A stretch of DNA of 64,000 nt from Anaeramoeba flamelloides (taxonomy: Eukaryota; Metamonada; Anaeramoebidae): assembly GCA_027625915.1 (NCBI GenBank), contig JANTQA010000026.1:2480001-2544000 (forward strand), in the 5' to 3' direction. The notes under the pieces are model-generated. The model saw only the letters and a program-made list of their open reading frames with translations. It made no database searches and was not told the origin of the DNA. Every line of letters starts with the position of its first letter. Position 1 is the first letter of the stretch. Of the stretch, positions 48,306-63,219 are shown one piece after another. The translations under genes were made by a program, and so were the position numbers.

Positions 48306-51300
48306 ATGGGATTTACAAAATCAAATATTGGCTTTATTACAACACTTGTTGTTCTCCAAATTGCAATCTTTGTCGTAATTGGGATCTGGTTCAGGTATGA
48401 CGAGTCTCTTGACGAAACCGAAGAAAATGAATATGATCAGAGAGCAGAGTATTATTACACATACTATTCTGATGTTGCTGTTATGGTCATTATCGGTTTT
48501 GGTTATTTGATGACCTTCTTAAAGAAATATGGTCTTTCTTCACTTGGTTATACCTTTTTGCTTGCAGGCTTTTGTGTTCAATGGACACTAATTAACAATG
48601 CGTTCTGGCATCAAATACACGAACACGAGGATCTTTATGAATACAAAATGACGATCCCATCTTTAGTTGAAGGAATGTTTGGCGCAGCTACAGTTATGAT
48701 CTCCTTTGGTGCGGTTCTTGGAAAAACTACACCTTTACAATTGCTTTTAATTGCCTTTTTTGAAATTATCTTTTATGGTTTGTTTTGGATTTTTTTTTTT
48801 TTTTTTTTTTTCCTTTTGTCTTTGCCTTTTTTCATTTTTTTTCAGAGACTAATGACCAAATTTCAATTATTTTCTTCTTTTTGAATCCTTACTTTCTGAA
48901 CAAAACGTATTTTGAAAACAGCATTCAACATATTCCTTTCTGTTTTTAAAATCGGTCTAATCGATATTGGAGGATCTTTAATTATCCATACCTTTGGGGC
49001 ATATTTTGGAATTGCACTCACAGCTGTTTTAACTTCAAGAAGAACAGAAGAACATCAAGCAAATCATAAATTAGGAGCAACAAAAATTTCCGACGTCTTT
49101 TCTTTAATTGGAACAATCTTCCTTTGGCTCTTCTGGCCAAGTTTCAATGGTGCTCTTGGTGTTCCTGGAAGTAGATTTAGAGTTGTTATCAACACTGTCA
49201 TGTCTCTTTGCTGCTCTTGTGTTGTTACTTTCTTTTTTTCTGCCATATTCCATAAAGGTTCGCATTTTTTTGAAACCGTTGTAGATGAATTTTTTTTTTT
49301 TTGCTCTTCTTATATTTTTTCTTCTTTTTTTTTTAATAATCCTTGCAATTGGCGAATCCCTTTTAAATATTTTTTTTTAACAATAGGAAAATTTGATCCA
49401 GTTGACATCCAAAATGCTACTTTAGCCGGTAAGATTTTTATTTTTCCTTTTCTTTTTTTTATTTCATCATTTTTTCACAACAGAAATTAATCTCTCTCAA
49501 TGTCGATTTTACAGGCAGTGTAAATACTCTTTTTTATGAGAAACTCATTCGGTTTTATTGAAAAAGTTCTTCTTTGAAAGCAAATATGAATCCTTTGCAA
49601 AAGAATTTCGAAAATTTTTTCAAATTTTCTTTATTACTTGGATTGTAAATGAAAAATTTTTCTCCGGATTAAAGGAAAAAATTGATACACTATGAATAGA
49701 ATCCATTCTTTCAAAAATACGAGTGACAAACAAATCCTTTCTGTTTGAATTTCAAAAATTTTCAATCCTTTCTTTTTTCTAATTTTTGAGAGTTAAACCC
49801 GAAATTAACCAACCCACTCTAACAAAAGAAACAGGAAGTTTACTTTTTAAATTAAAATAACCAACAAAATAAAACAAATTTATCAAAAAACATGAGATCA
49901 GACTATTTTTTTTAGTTTGTTTTGGTAAAATATACTTTTAGACATTTTATTTTAAAAGTTGAGGATTAAACAAACACAGAAAATGTAAAAAACAATTACA
50001 GTTTATGATAGTTTTGAATTTAATAACGCAGATGATATTAAAAAGCGGAAGAAAAAACAATGTAAAAAATCATTACGTTTGTTTATTGGTTCGATTTGTA
50101 AACAATCGCTTTTTTATATGTTACGAGTTTAACCTGGAAGAACGAGAAATATGATATTGCTCGAAGTGATATAAGATGATATTGAGGAGTTCGAAGAACC
50201 CACGATTAATATAATCTTTGCACCAGAACAATCTCATATTTTGAGTCTGGAAGGGGATCCAAAATGAGGAATAATAACAGGTGATTTTTGAACAAACGAA
50301 ACAATATGAGGTGCTATTTATTTTTTCTAACTCGAGATCTAACTCTACACAACAAGACAATAAAAAAACAAACAAATTTAAACAAGTAAAAACCAATTTG
50401 TTGTTTTTTAATGGTACTTTGAATAACTTGCTCTTTAAAGCTTCTTTTTTTTGCTCAATGGAGTTATCAAAAACATTGAAGTTAAGTTTTACATTTTCTT
50501 CATTGGGGATAACTTGGTTTCAAATCCCACAGAAACAAAATAGATCGTCAAACTTTTCAATAGTCTCGATCTCCTCTTTTACTTCACGATTGTTAAGAAG
50601 CATCCGAAAACAATCAAACATAAAACCTATGGATCTATTGTGTGTTCTTAACAGTGACTTATTTTGAACATTCTTCTAAAACTTCTTAACTTGAAGTAGT
50701 AAATAAAATGTTTTTTTTTTTTCTAATTTGGAAAAATTTGTTTTTTTCTCATTTTCAAAATCTTTTATAAATGATCTCTTTTCTCCTTTTTTCGAAGAAA
50801 AAAAGAGACCAAATCTTTTTAATTTTTTTTAAAAAATGATATTGATTTCTTTTGAACCAAAACCAAAAATGCTGTTTGATTTTTGGCATTGTTTTTAAAC
50901 AAAGAAAGGGTATTAATTCAATTTCCAACCTTTATGAGAAAATTGAAGGGCTTTTTTCTTTGTCGTCTATTGATCAAATAATTGGGTTCCTTGAACCAAA
51001 TTAATTTTCCAATGTCGTAAATTCTTGATCGAGGCAATCTTTTTGGGATTTATGAGATTTACAATCTTCCCAAAAAATTGGATAAACTCTTCTAAAATAA
51101 CTTTAAATAACATTTTTAATGTTGGGTTTATGAGTAAAATACTTCCTATTTTATCCAAATTCAATTCGGAATAAAATCAGAAAATTTTCAAACTTTACCT
51201 AATTACAAAAGGATTTCCCAAAATCTTTTCACAGTGACTACGATGATACACTGAAATTTTTAGTGAAATAATCACTTTCTCATCAGTAGTTGTCTAGAAT

Positions 51301-54300
51301 TATATACTTGTAATTTTTACAAATAAAAAGTACAAGTTAAAAATATATATATATATATATATATATAGCTTTTTTATTGATTTATATTCAATACTGGTAT
51401 TTGCATAATAAATAGGAAAAAATTTTCACTTAAGGGACTAGTCTCTATTATTTTTTTTTTTGACCGAATTTCTAAATAAGGATTCCTTATCTAGAAATAT
51501 GTTTAATATTGAAAATAAACAGAATTTTCAAATCTAAGTAATTGGCAAAAAATTTTCGCAAACTCTATTAAATTTATGTTAAAAAATTTAATAGAGATTA
51601 GTACTTAATTTTAAATTTCCTTTTTTATAAAACCAAGACCAAAAATTGAATTATTTTTTTATTAATTTTATATTGAAGAGATGTGATTGAACCAAAATTA
51701 CTCTATATTTTCCGTTAGTTTTTTTTTTTACTTTTTGAAATGTATTGAAAATTTATAAAATTTTCAATTCATTTCAAAAATCAAAAAAAACCTAGGCACT
51801 CTATGGCACTCTACGTTAGGTTTACACAAGTTTTCTGTTTATTAATAAAACCAATCGATTTCACAGATAAAACAGAAAACTTCAAGAAAACTGAGGCACT
51901 CGACCGCACTTCCTGAATACTCGATTTGAATCAGAGATAGTGTTGAATCGAGCGAGTTTTGGTCAATTCTCTCAAGAATCTACATGCTCCATAAATTGTG
52001 AGTGATTTTGTTCCAATTCTATCCAGATTAGATTTTTATAATGTAGTCAAAAAGATTCAAATTCGACAAACGATTTCTTCAACGAATTAGCGATTCTATG
52101 ATTCACAAGCCAGATTTTTAATTCAAATTACACCTTTGTGTTGATTTTTGTAACTTTTTTGAGAAAATGATAAACAATTAAAAATAATGAGACTAAGGGA
52201 AATCAACCCCAACCTTTGGATCATAAGTTGGACACTTTACTAATAATCAATTATTGGCTTTCTAAAAACAAATTTTATTCTCAAAAAATATAATCGGTAA
52301 CTTTGTTCAAAATTTGAATGTTAAAAAACCAAAAACTAAAAAAATTGTTTTCAATAAAACTGTTTCAAAAAGATAAAGTTTACAAAAACTTTCAATATAA
52401 TTGACAAAATTTAAATAATAACTGAAATTTCTTGTTTCAATATTCTGTTAAAAATATTGTAAATTTTTACGTATGTAAAATATCTTTATTTTTTGACAAA
52501 AGCAACATATTTTTTATATTTTTGTTTTAAATATCCATTTAAGACTGATTTTGAAATAACCTTGTAATTTTGGAAATATTTGACATTGTTTTAACATTAT
52601 AAAATTTACTTTTATTTTAAAATCTTTTTATAATTTATGATTTCTAATATTGAAAAATATAATCAACAAACAAACTATAATTTCTTGCTTATTTAATAGG
52701 AGGTGTTGCCGTTGGATCAGCTGCTAATTTATATTTAACCCCTGGTGGAGCAATGGGCGTTGGATTATTTGCTGGAATGATTTCAACAATTGGATTTAAT
52801 TATTTAACACCCTTATTAGAAAACAGAACTAAACTCCATGATACTTGTGGGGTTCATAATCTCCATGGAATGCCTGGTAAAATTGTTTTTTTATTTTTCT
52901 TTTTATTATTTTTAAAATATAACTCTCATGCCATATGTAATTTCATTCGTGTAATTTTTTAAAAAAGTCCATTTGAAAAAAGTCATTTTGATTCAAAGTT
53001 TAAACTTGTGAAATATTAAAACTAAATTAATCATTTTTAAATGATCATTGAATTTATTAAAAATTTAAAATCTAATAATTCAAACATCTTATTTTGTAAT
53101 AAAATTTCATTTTACTAATTGCGAAAAAGACATCAAATAATTCCATAATTTTATCATTTCTTTAATCCCAATATTTATGAAAATAACATTGTAGATGAAT
53201 TTCTTTAGTGTTTTATAATTCATGTATATTTATATTACCAAACTATTCAATATTATCTTTTTCAAAAAAACAATTTTATATCCATGAGCAAAACTTTTTG
53301 TATTAAAAAATTCACTTTTTTCCACAAAAATCATTAATTAAAAAAACAATGAAAAAGTGAAATTAAAAACATTTACGCAAAATGGCTTAGTAAAATAAAA
53401 AGTTAAAAATATTTTATTAATAAATCAAAATTTGGTACTTTGTGCTCCATTCTTTAAGTTGTAAAATATCAAATTATTTATCAAGACTGTGGAAAATTTA
53501 TTTTTTCTCTACCTCACAAAATGTTTATTGTGTAATATACACCTCTAGGACCACTGCTATTTAATGCCTAGGTTTTTTTTTGAATTCTAAGGAATAGAGG
53601 AAAATCAAAAATTTTACCCAATTCTTTTGAATTCTGGAAAACTAAACTCCAGTAAATAATGAGTAATTACGGTTTTATTTGTAAAGTGTTCTAGGTTTTT
53701 TTTACTTTAGAAATAAACCGAAAATTTTAATAAATTTTCTGTTTATTTCTAAAGTAAAAAAAACCTAGAAAACTTCACAAATAAAATAGAAAACCTCAAA
53801 AAAACCTAACGAAAATCTATTGATTTTCTAAATAAACAAAAAAACCAAACAACAATGGATAATCTTTTACTTTGATCATCTTATTGATATTATTCTTTAT
53901 TAAATTTCTTTTTGTATTTAGATACTTTCCTTCTTCCCTGCCTGTATTATTTTCCTCTTTTACTTCGTTCTGTCAAGAAATGAAATTCGAAAAATTACAA
54001 AGTACATATGGCGTTCTTTTCAATTAATAACAATATTTTAAATTTCCATCTTGTTCAAAAATAATAATTTTTATATCAAAACATCTCTATAAATTCCAAG
54101 GTTTAATTGGTGGTGCTGTCTCAGCAATTGTAACAGCTATTGGATCTCATGATCATTCGTTATATAATGGCGCTTTTGATTCGATATTCGTAAAAGGTGA
54201 TGATCAACCACTTCATCAATTAAGCGCAATGTTTGTAACACTTACCATTGCATTAAGTGGCGGTTTGATTACTGGATTCATAATTAGATTATTAACAAAA

Positions 54301-54471
54301 AATGCTGAAGATCCTTTTGAAGACGAAGAGTTTTGGGGTGACGAAGATGAAGATTCTGAAGCTGATTTGCTTTCTGATGTAGACTTGGAAAATATTGGAA
54401 ATGAAAAATTAATGAGTGGAGAATCTTCGGATTCAAGCAATGATAGAAAAACTGTTTCTTCCTCAGATTAA
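48306..54471 (+). CDS. Rh-type ammonium/ammonia transporter, 5 exons
   Basis: A polytopic membrane channel of the Amt/Rh family, moving ammonia or ammonium across the plasma or an internal membrane. Exons 48306-48777, 48922-49257, 49387-49428, 52700-52876 and 54101-54471 join as GT-AG, all phase 1, giving 465 residues. Family landmarks seen in order: [25 protein letters not shown] with the first pore His (about 180); [33 protein letters not shown] across introns 2-3; FNYLTPLLE; and [13 protein letters not shown] with the second pore His (about 338). Both twin histidines and the upstream Asp are kept. Human Rh proteins share this layout. The tail after the last membrane span is Asp/Glu/Ser-rich ([20 protein letters not shown]). 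Introns 3 and 4 are 3,271 and 1,224 bases, against 144 and 129 for introns 1 and 2. The start Met follows an in-frame stretch without a plausible earlier ATG-led domain. Confidence 0.93.
50108..51170 (-). pseudogene. Coding-like minus-strand fragments inside Rh intron 3
   Basis: Three open segments on the strand opposite the Rh gene: 51164-50967 ([40 protein letters not shown]); about 50666-50520 ([38 protein letters not shown]); and 50396-50121 ([40 protein letters not shown]). The base composition is less A+T-biased than the surrounding intron, and several Cys pairs hint at zinc binding. No ATG-led complete frame and no consistent splice set were found. This is either a nested multi-exon gene or a decayed one; family unknown. 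Confidence 0.3.
51430..51608. mobile_element. Miniature TTAA-flanked element in Rh intron 3
   Basis: Left TTAA-GGGACTAGTCTCTATTA, right TAATAGAGATTAGTAC-TTAA. The ends are inverted for about 17 bases with two missing G at the right, and TTAA lies on both sides. The unit is 179 bp. The GGGACT end is shared with 22672-23907. Confidence 0.55.
51719..51790. repeat. Tight hairpin, arms of about 33 bases
   Basis: The left arm (T-run, then CTTTTTGAAATGTATTGAAA, then ATTT) and the right arm (AAATTTTCAATTCATTTCAA, then AAATC, then an A-run) are near-perfect reverse complements with only a few loop bases. The flank CCTAGG resembles the flank of the hairpin at 53673-53787. Confidence 0.7.
52877..54100 (+). 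other. Rh intron 4 (1.2 kb)
   Basis: Between donor GTAAAA and acceptor CCAAG. A+T-rich; its one clear feature is a long perfect-like hairpin (53673-53787). Confidence 0.75.
53673..53787. repeat. Long fold-back hairpin, arms of about 55 bases
   Basis: The left arm (TTTTATTTGTAAAGTGTTCT, then AGG-T8-ACTTTAGAAATAAACC) and the right arm (GTTTATTTCTAAAGTA, then an A-run, then CCTAGAAAACTTCACAAATA) pair almost completely around a loop of about 5 bases. If transcribed as part of the Rh pre-mRNA it would form a long double-stranded stem. Confidence 0.8.
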
Positions 54472-54805
54472 ATAATTTTCCGAGTAAATTTCAATTTATA
54501 TATATTCAAATAATAGTTTTTTTTTCTTTTTTTTTTTTTTTATGATAATAATATTTTAATTTTCATAACAAATAAATATCTTTTTTTAAAGAAAAGTATT
54601 TTAAAAACGTAACAAAAGGAATAAATTAAGAATTATCAAAAGAGTTTTAAAATTCTATAAAAAAATAAAATTTTATTTCATTACAATTTTTTTTGTCCAA
54701 ATTTTGAAAATCAAATATTTTGTCCTATTTGTAGATTGATTAGTATAAAAAGAAAAGCCACAGGACAACCAAAAAATAATCAGAAAATCACTTTAAGATA
54801 AATAA

Positions 54806-55410
54806 GTTATTTCCAAAAAAGAGGTACATATTTAACTTAAAATATCTTATTAAACCCAATATTAATAAAACTATTTAAATATACAAAATAATTATTAATC
54901 ATTAATTGATTCTTCTTAATAATCTAATAATTTTGTTTGTAAGTATGACATTACATAAATAAAAGAGATTAAAGTTTCCCATCTCGATTTTATATGCTAT
55001 TTTTAAGGTGTGAAATTGGTGATTATTTTTTACTTTTTGATCATTGGAAAAATCGCTTTCCTAAGGGGTTGAGTTTAGACAAAAAATTTTAAGATCGAAT
55101 GGAAAACTTTAAAGTTTATTTTATTGTTTAAAAAATTGTTTGTATCGTTTTTCTATATTTTCACCTTTTTTAGAATTTGTTGTGTATTATTTTCTCCTAA
55201 AAAAATGTACGATAATTTTTTTTTCATTTTTTGAGAATATTTCAATCAAAATATTTTGAAATACATTTAATAGGCGTTGGTTTAATTGGAATTAAGATTT
55301 CACTTTATTTGATATTTGCCAATTTACCAATTTACCAATTGAACTACCTATTAAGAGATTTTTTTATGAAAGGCAAAAAAAAAAATGAATCACTTTTTTC
55401 TGGAAATACC
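54806..55410. mobile_element. Family F inverted-repeat element, copy 2
   Basis: Left GTTATTTCCAAAAAAGAGGT (54805), right GAATCACTTTTTTCTGGAAA then TACC (to 55410), inverted. Its right half matches 46480-46668 (CATTTTTTGAGAATATTTCA; TTTTTATGAAA; then CACTTTTTT.TGGAAATACC). Size and ends agree with copy 1, which supports a real transposable unit of about 600 bp. Confidence 0.65.
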
Positions 55411-57179
55411 AAATAAAAGAGCTAACATGATTTTAATTTTATCAGAATAAATTTAAAATATGTTACTTTCCATATTTTTCTAACCACTTTTTTCAATTAA
55501 AAAGTTTAAATTGAATCTTTTAAAAAAACTTTTTTTTCAATTCTTTCAATCTTTGAAATTACAAATATTTATTTAAGAAATCAATCTTTATTTGATGTTC
55601 TAAACCAAATTTATTTAAAAACGGATAAGAAGCTCAAGTTAGAAGAACTTTCATTTATTCAAGGTTAAAACGAGAAGGTGGAATATCCAGAATCCTTATT
55701 TTATTTATCCTCAAATTATCTGAATTGTTAGTGTTCAAACTTCAAAGAAATTGTAATTGAAATTTGAATACTTTTACCAATTAAAAATAAACTAACTATT
55801 TTCATTAATTATCTCTATAATAGAACACCAAATTTTGAAAAGTATGAAGATATATAAAACTTTGTAATTTTGAAAATGTTGAGAGAAATCTAAAAAAGAT
55901 AATTAGAAAATAATTATTAAAAATAACAATTTTTATGCCATTTTTATATCAATTTATTTTTGATAAAAAAAAATAAACTTTTTAACAATAGAAGAACAAA
56001 GTTTTTTGAAAATCCTTCATTTGAAAAGTGAAAAAGAAATGAGAATATTTTTATTTCTTTTTTGCAAAAGTAATTAACAGAAATTAAACATGATAACTAA
56101 AAATATGATAAATATTGATAATTCTTTATTGCAAGTCAATCCAGTCACTTTTTTTTTTAATTGCTTTAGTTTTACAAGGTGTACCCTAAATTAAAAACTT
56201 TGGAATTATCCATAACTAAAACATTTTCAAGCTAAAATATGCAATAAAATGATTTTCTGATAAGATATTTATTTTTGGGTAAAATATCACTTTTTCATAA
56301 TTTTTAAAATACATTATTTGTCCCTAAAAGTTCTTGTATAATATTTCAAAGAAAATTAATTCCTTTTATTTATAATTTTTTTTTTTTTTTGATGATTAAG
56401 AAGATTTGATTTAAATTCATAAAAAGTCTGTGAATTTTGTAGAAAGAAATCATAACTAAAAAAAAATTAAATTGAAATTTTAAACTCTCCTTACATCTAT
56501 TTTTTAAATTCCCAAACAATGAACAGAAAGAATCAAAATAGCTTGAATAGATACCTCTACAAATGGGAAAAGGATTCTATTTCAAAATATGCCTGCTATA
56601 TACAATTTTTTTTGTTAGATCCAATTTCATGAGAATATGTCAAAAATACGAAAAAACTTAAAGGCAATGAAAAAAAGAACTCAAAAAAAATCGAAAATTT
56701 TGGCTTTAATATTGTTTTCAAAGAAGATACAAATGAAACACTGAGAAAAATGAAGAGTAACGGAATCTAGGATATCCCCATATAATACCTTTTTGAGAAT
56801 ATTATTCAATTTTACTATTAGGAATAAGAAACCCACCCAAAAAATCACTAGATAAGCATATTCAGCTACATTCCATAACTTTCAGTTTTTTCTCCTTATT
56901 TATTTTTAAATTCTATATTATTTTATTTATTTTTTCACTTGTCACATATTCTATTTTTGTATAAAATCTTTATTTTCCTTTGTGTTTATCTAAGAAAAAT
57001 ATATCGAGTTTCAAATTCTTTGAATTACATTGTATGTACACTAACGAACATAAAATCTCTGAATTAGAAGACACAAATTTAGTCAATTCAAAAATCTCTA
57101 TTTCACTGATTAATTGATTTTCAAAAACATTTAAATTTCAATAATAAGCCATCCATTTGAACACAATATTTATTAATTT

Positions 57180-57345
57180 GTATTCATATTAATTAATTTT
57201 TAATTTTGTGAATACTGAAATTAATAAACAATTGTTAACATTTCAATTAGTGAATGGTACTAATTGTGTACAACTTGAATAATTTATATATACATAATTA
57301 TTAAAATTTAATTTTCGAAAAATATTTTGAATTGGAGTTTGCTTT
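57180..57345 (+). repeat. Dispersed repeat A, 3' fragment
   Basis: Matches the last third of 1104-1640: TTTTGTGAATACTGAAATTA, ATAAACAATTGTTAACATTT, CAATTAGTGAATGGTACTAA and ATTTTGAATTGG. Confidence 0.5.
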
Positions 57346-58663
57346 GAAAATGAATCCTTTATGGAATAAAAAAACTGTAATATTTTTATTATTTTTTCAA
57401 TTGTAATGGTATTAACTATTAGTTTTAACAATTTCCACTTTGAAAAAAAAAATACACAAAATTTCATGCTCTAAATAAAATTCAATTCAGCTTAATGGAC
57501 TTTTTCACTATTGATAATTATCTATTTATTATTATTATAATTAAAATTTTTTCTTGAAATTAAAACATTTATTAAATTTTTGTGAAAAAAAAATAAATTT
57601 TTATTTCAAACTACTTTATTAAAAATTAAAAAAATATAAAATAAATTAGAATCTTTTCAATAAAAAAAAAAATTTAAAATCATTTTATACGTTTTATTTT
57701 ATTTAAATTTTTTGATTCAAAGGTTTAGTTAATTAATTATTTTTAAAGATAAAAAACATTATTGGAGTAATGAAAAAGGAAAAAAGAACCTAATATTTAA
57801 AGAATTACCATTAGATTATAATAATATAAAAATAAAACCAAATTTCAAAAATTCGAATCTATTACCAAATGATTTAATCTATATATTTCAAATCCTTAAC
57901 TCTTAAAAATAATTTGAGTTTACTTATATACTAAGTTATTAGAGTTGTAATAAATTATTAATTTTGTCTATATATCTTGAAATAAACTGTTTTTTTTCTT
58001 TCATAAAAATATTCTTTACTTATTTAATTTATCAACAAAGTACCATTTCCAACTTGAGGTATTACTTTAAAGTAAAGTTGCCTAATATAGATTATATTAA
58101 AAATCCATGATTAGTACTTTTTGTTTCATGCTTTTTTTTTAATATTTCCATGATCATTGTTTATTTGTGTTAATGTTCTTACTTTTATCTTTTTCAATAC
58201 ATAATCTTTCGTTTTTTATTGATCATTTTTAAATTCAAGAAAAAAAAATAAAAAAAATTACTTTCTATGACTGTTTAAGCCTTCTGCTCTCTAAAACTGA
58301 ATTTCTTTATTTTATCTTATATCTCATACTTGATAGTAAATAATCTTTGATTTTTTAAAAGAATAGTTTGGTTACTACAAAATCCAATTCAAAAAACTTT
58401 TTTAAAGGTATTTTTTTCTTGATAACAAGTATTGAAATTAAAATGAAGAAATTATTTAAACTTTTGTAAAAAATCCTGAACGTTCATTCTTTATTAAAAT
58501 AATTATTGAAATAATTAAAAGATTATAATCTTTTTAACCCAAATTTTAGATTATTTTTTTTTTTTTTTTTCTCATTAATAGTTTGATTACTATTTTTAAT
58601 GATTAGTGAAAAAATTAATCTTCTAAAAAAAAAAATTAAAGCATGAAATTAATGATATCATCC

Positions 58664-62225
<3,562 letters not shown>

Positions 62226-62306
62226 TTAAATTGTAAAAAAACAAGAGAGTTTTCTGTGTAAAGTGCAACAGTAATTTAATAGTTGATTTAAATTCGGAGA
62301 AAAAGA

Positions 62307-62560
62307 ATGGTTTTTTTTTTGATTACAATGGAAATACAAAAGTTGAGGAAAAGTAAAATAATCAAGACTTTTTTCTCAATTAAGGGTGTGGCAACCATGA
62401 GGCAATTCCAAGACTTGATTACTAATTTCAAAGAGGATCAGAAAAACAACACTATTACTTTTGGTTGTATCTGGTTGCTTTTTAGTATCCCAAGTACTTC
62501 TTCTAAAACCATTTATACACTGATCAAAATAATGTGTGCCCAACAACTATAATCCAGGTT
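62307..62560 (+). mobile_element. Fragment related to the 17232 element, with an open frame
   Basis: TTAA-GGGTGTGGCAACC at 62380 resembles the left end of 17232-18604, and AAAGAGGATCAGAAAA.AACA followed by GGTTGTA aligns with 17280-17330. Here the frame is open: 81 codons (62307-62552), including MRQFQDLITNFKEDQKNNTI and TFGCIWLLFSIPSTSSKTIY. It could be a remnant of the element's own protein. No matching right end was found. Confidence 0.45.
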
Positions 62561-63020
62561 TCAAAATATAATCCATGACTTTTTTTTCTTCTTATTCCAA
62601 TGGAGCATCCAATTTACTACCCAGTAGTATACCAAAGTATAACTAAATTTTGAAGCTCGATTTATGGATAGTTTTAGTAACTTTTAAATTATAAATGCAA
62701 TTTATTGAAAATTCAGAATATTACCCAGTTTTTTCGAAATTGTTTTGTTTGTTATTTGATGGAGAAAAAAGTAAAGTTAAAAATTTACTCTATTTGAGGA
62801 GATAAATTTTGCTATTTGATCTCTTTTTTAGAATAACTTTTTTAAATAATAGAACTTTAAGAAATTAATACCATATCTAATTAGGGATTATTCTCAGTTT
62901 CTTTGATCAGTTAATGCATTGGCCTTCTATAACAAAAAAAAAAAAAAAACTTGAATTAAGAAACAGTGATTAAACTTTTCTACAGACATTATTTTGACAA
63001 CAGAACAATTTTTTTGAATA

Positions 63021-63219
63021 TACAGTCAGTTCTACTTTTAAGACACAAACTTTGAACCGAATTTAAGGTACAATAAAAATCCCAAATTAAATCTGAAAAT
63101 TCAGATTCTAGTAAAAACATTTGTAAAAAAAAAAATTCCAAATTTTGTGCCTTTATAAGATATTTTTTGTGCCTCAAACTGTGTTAAAAGTTTGTGCCTT
63201 AAAAGTGAAACCGACTGTA
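63021..63219. mobile_element. Tc1/mariner-like miniature element, TA-CAGTC ends
   Basis: TA-CAGTCAGTTCTACTTTTAAGACACAAAC at the left and the inverse of TA-CAGTCGGTTTCACTTTTAAGGCACAAAC at the right. That gives about 32-base inverted repeats, TA on both sides and a 199-bp length. No coding content. TA duplication with CAGT ends is the classic Tc1/mariner layout. Confidence 0.75.

Larger units (their letters stand above)
49429..52699 (+). other. Rh intron 3 (3.3 kb) with inserted elements
   Basis: Between donor GTAAGA and acceptor AATAG. It holds a patchy minus-strand coding-like stretch (50108-51170), a (TA)n run (about 51343-51366), a TTAA miniature element (51430-51608) and a tight hairpin (51719-51790). 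The rest is A+T-rich and featureless. Confidence 0.7.
54472..58663. other. Intergenic region between the Rh and DPM1 3' ends
   Basis: 4.2 kb without a supported gene, between the convergent Rh and DPM1 genes. It holds family F copy 2 (54806-55410) and a partial copy of repeat A (about 57180-57345). The remaining frames are short and of chance composition. Confidence 0.65.
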
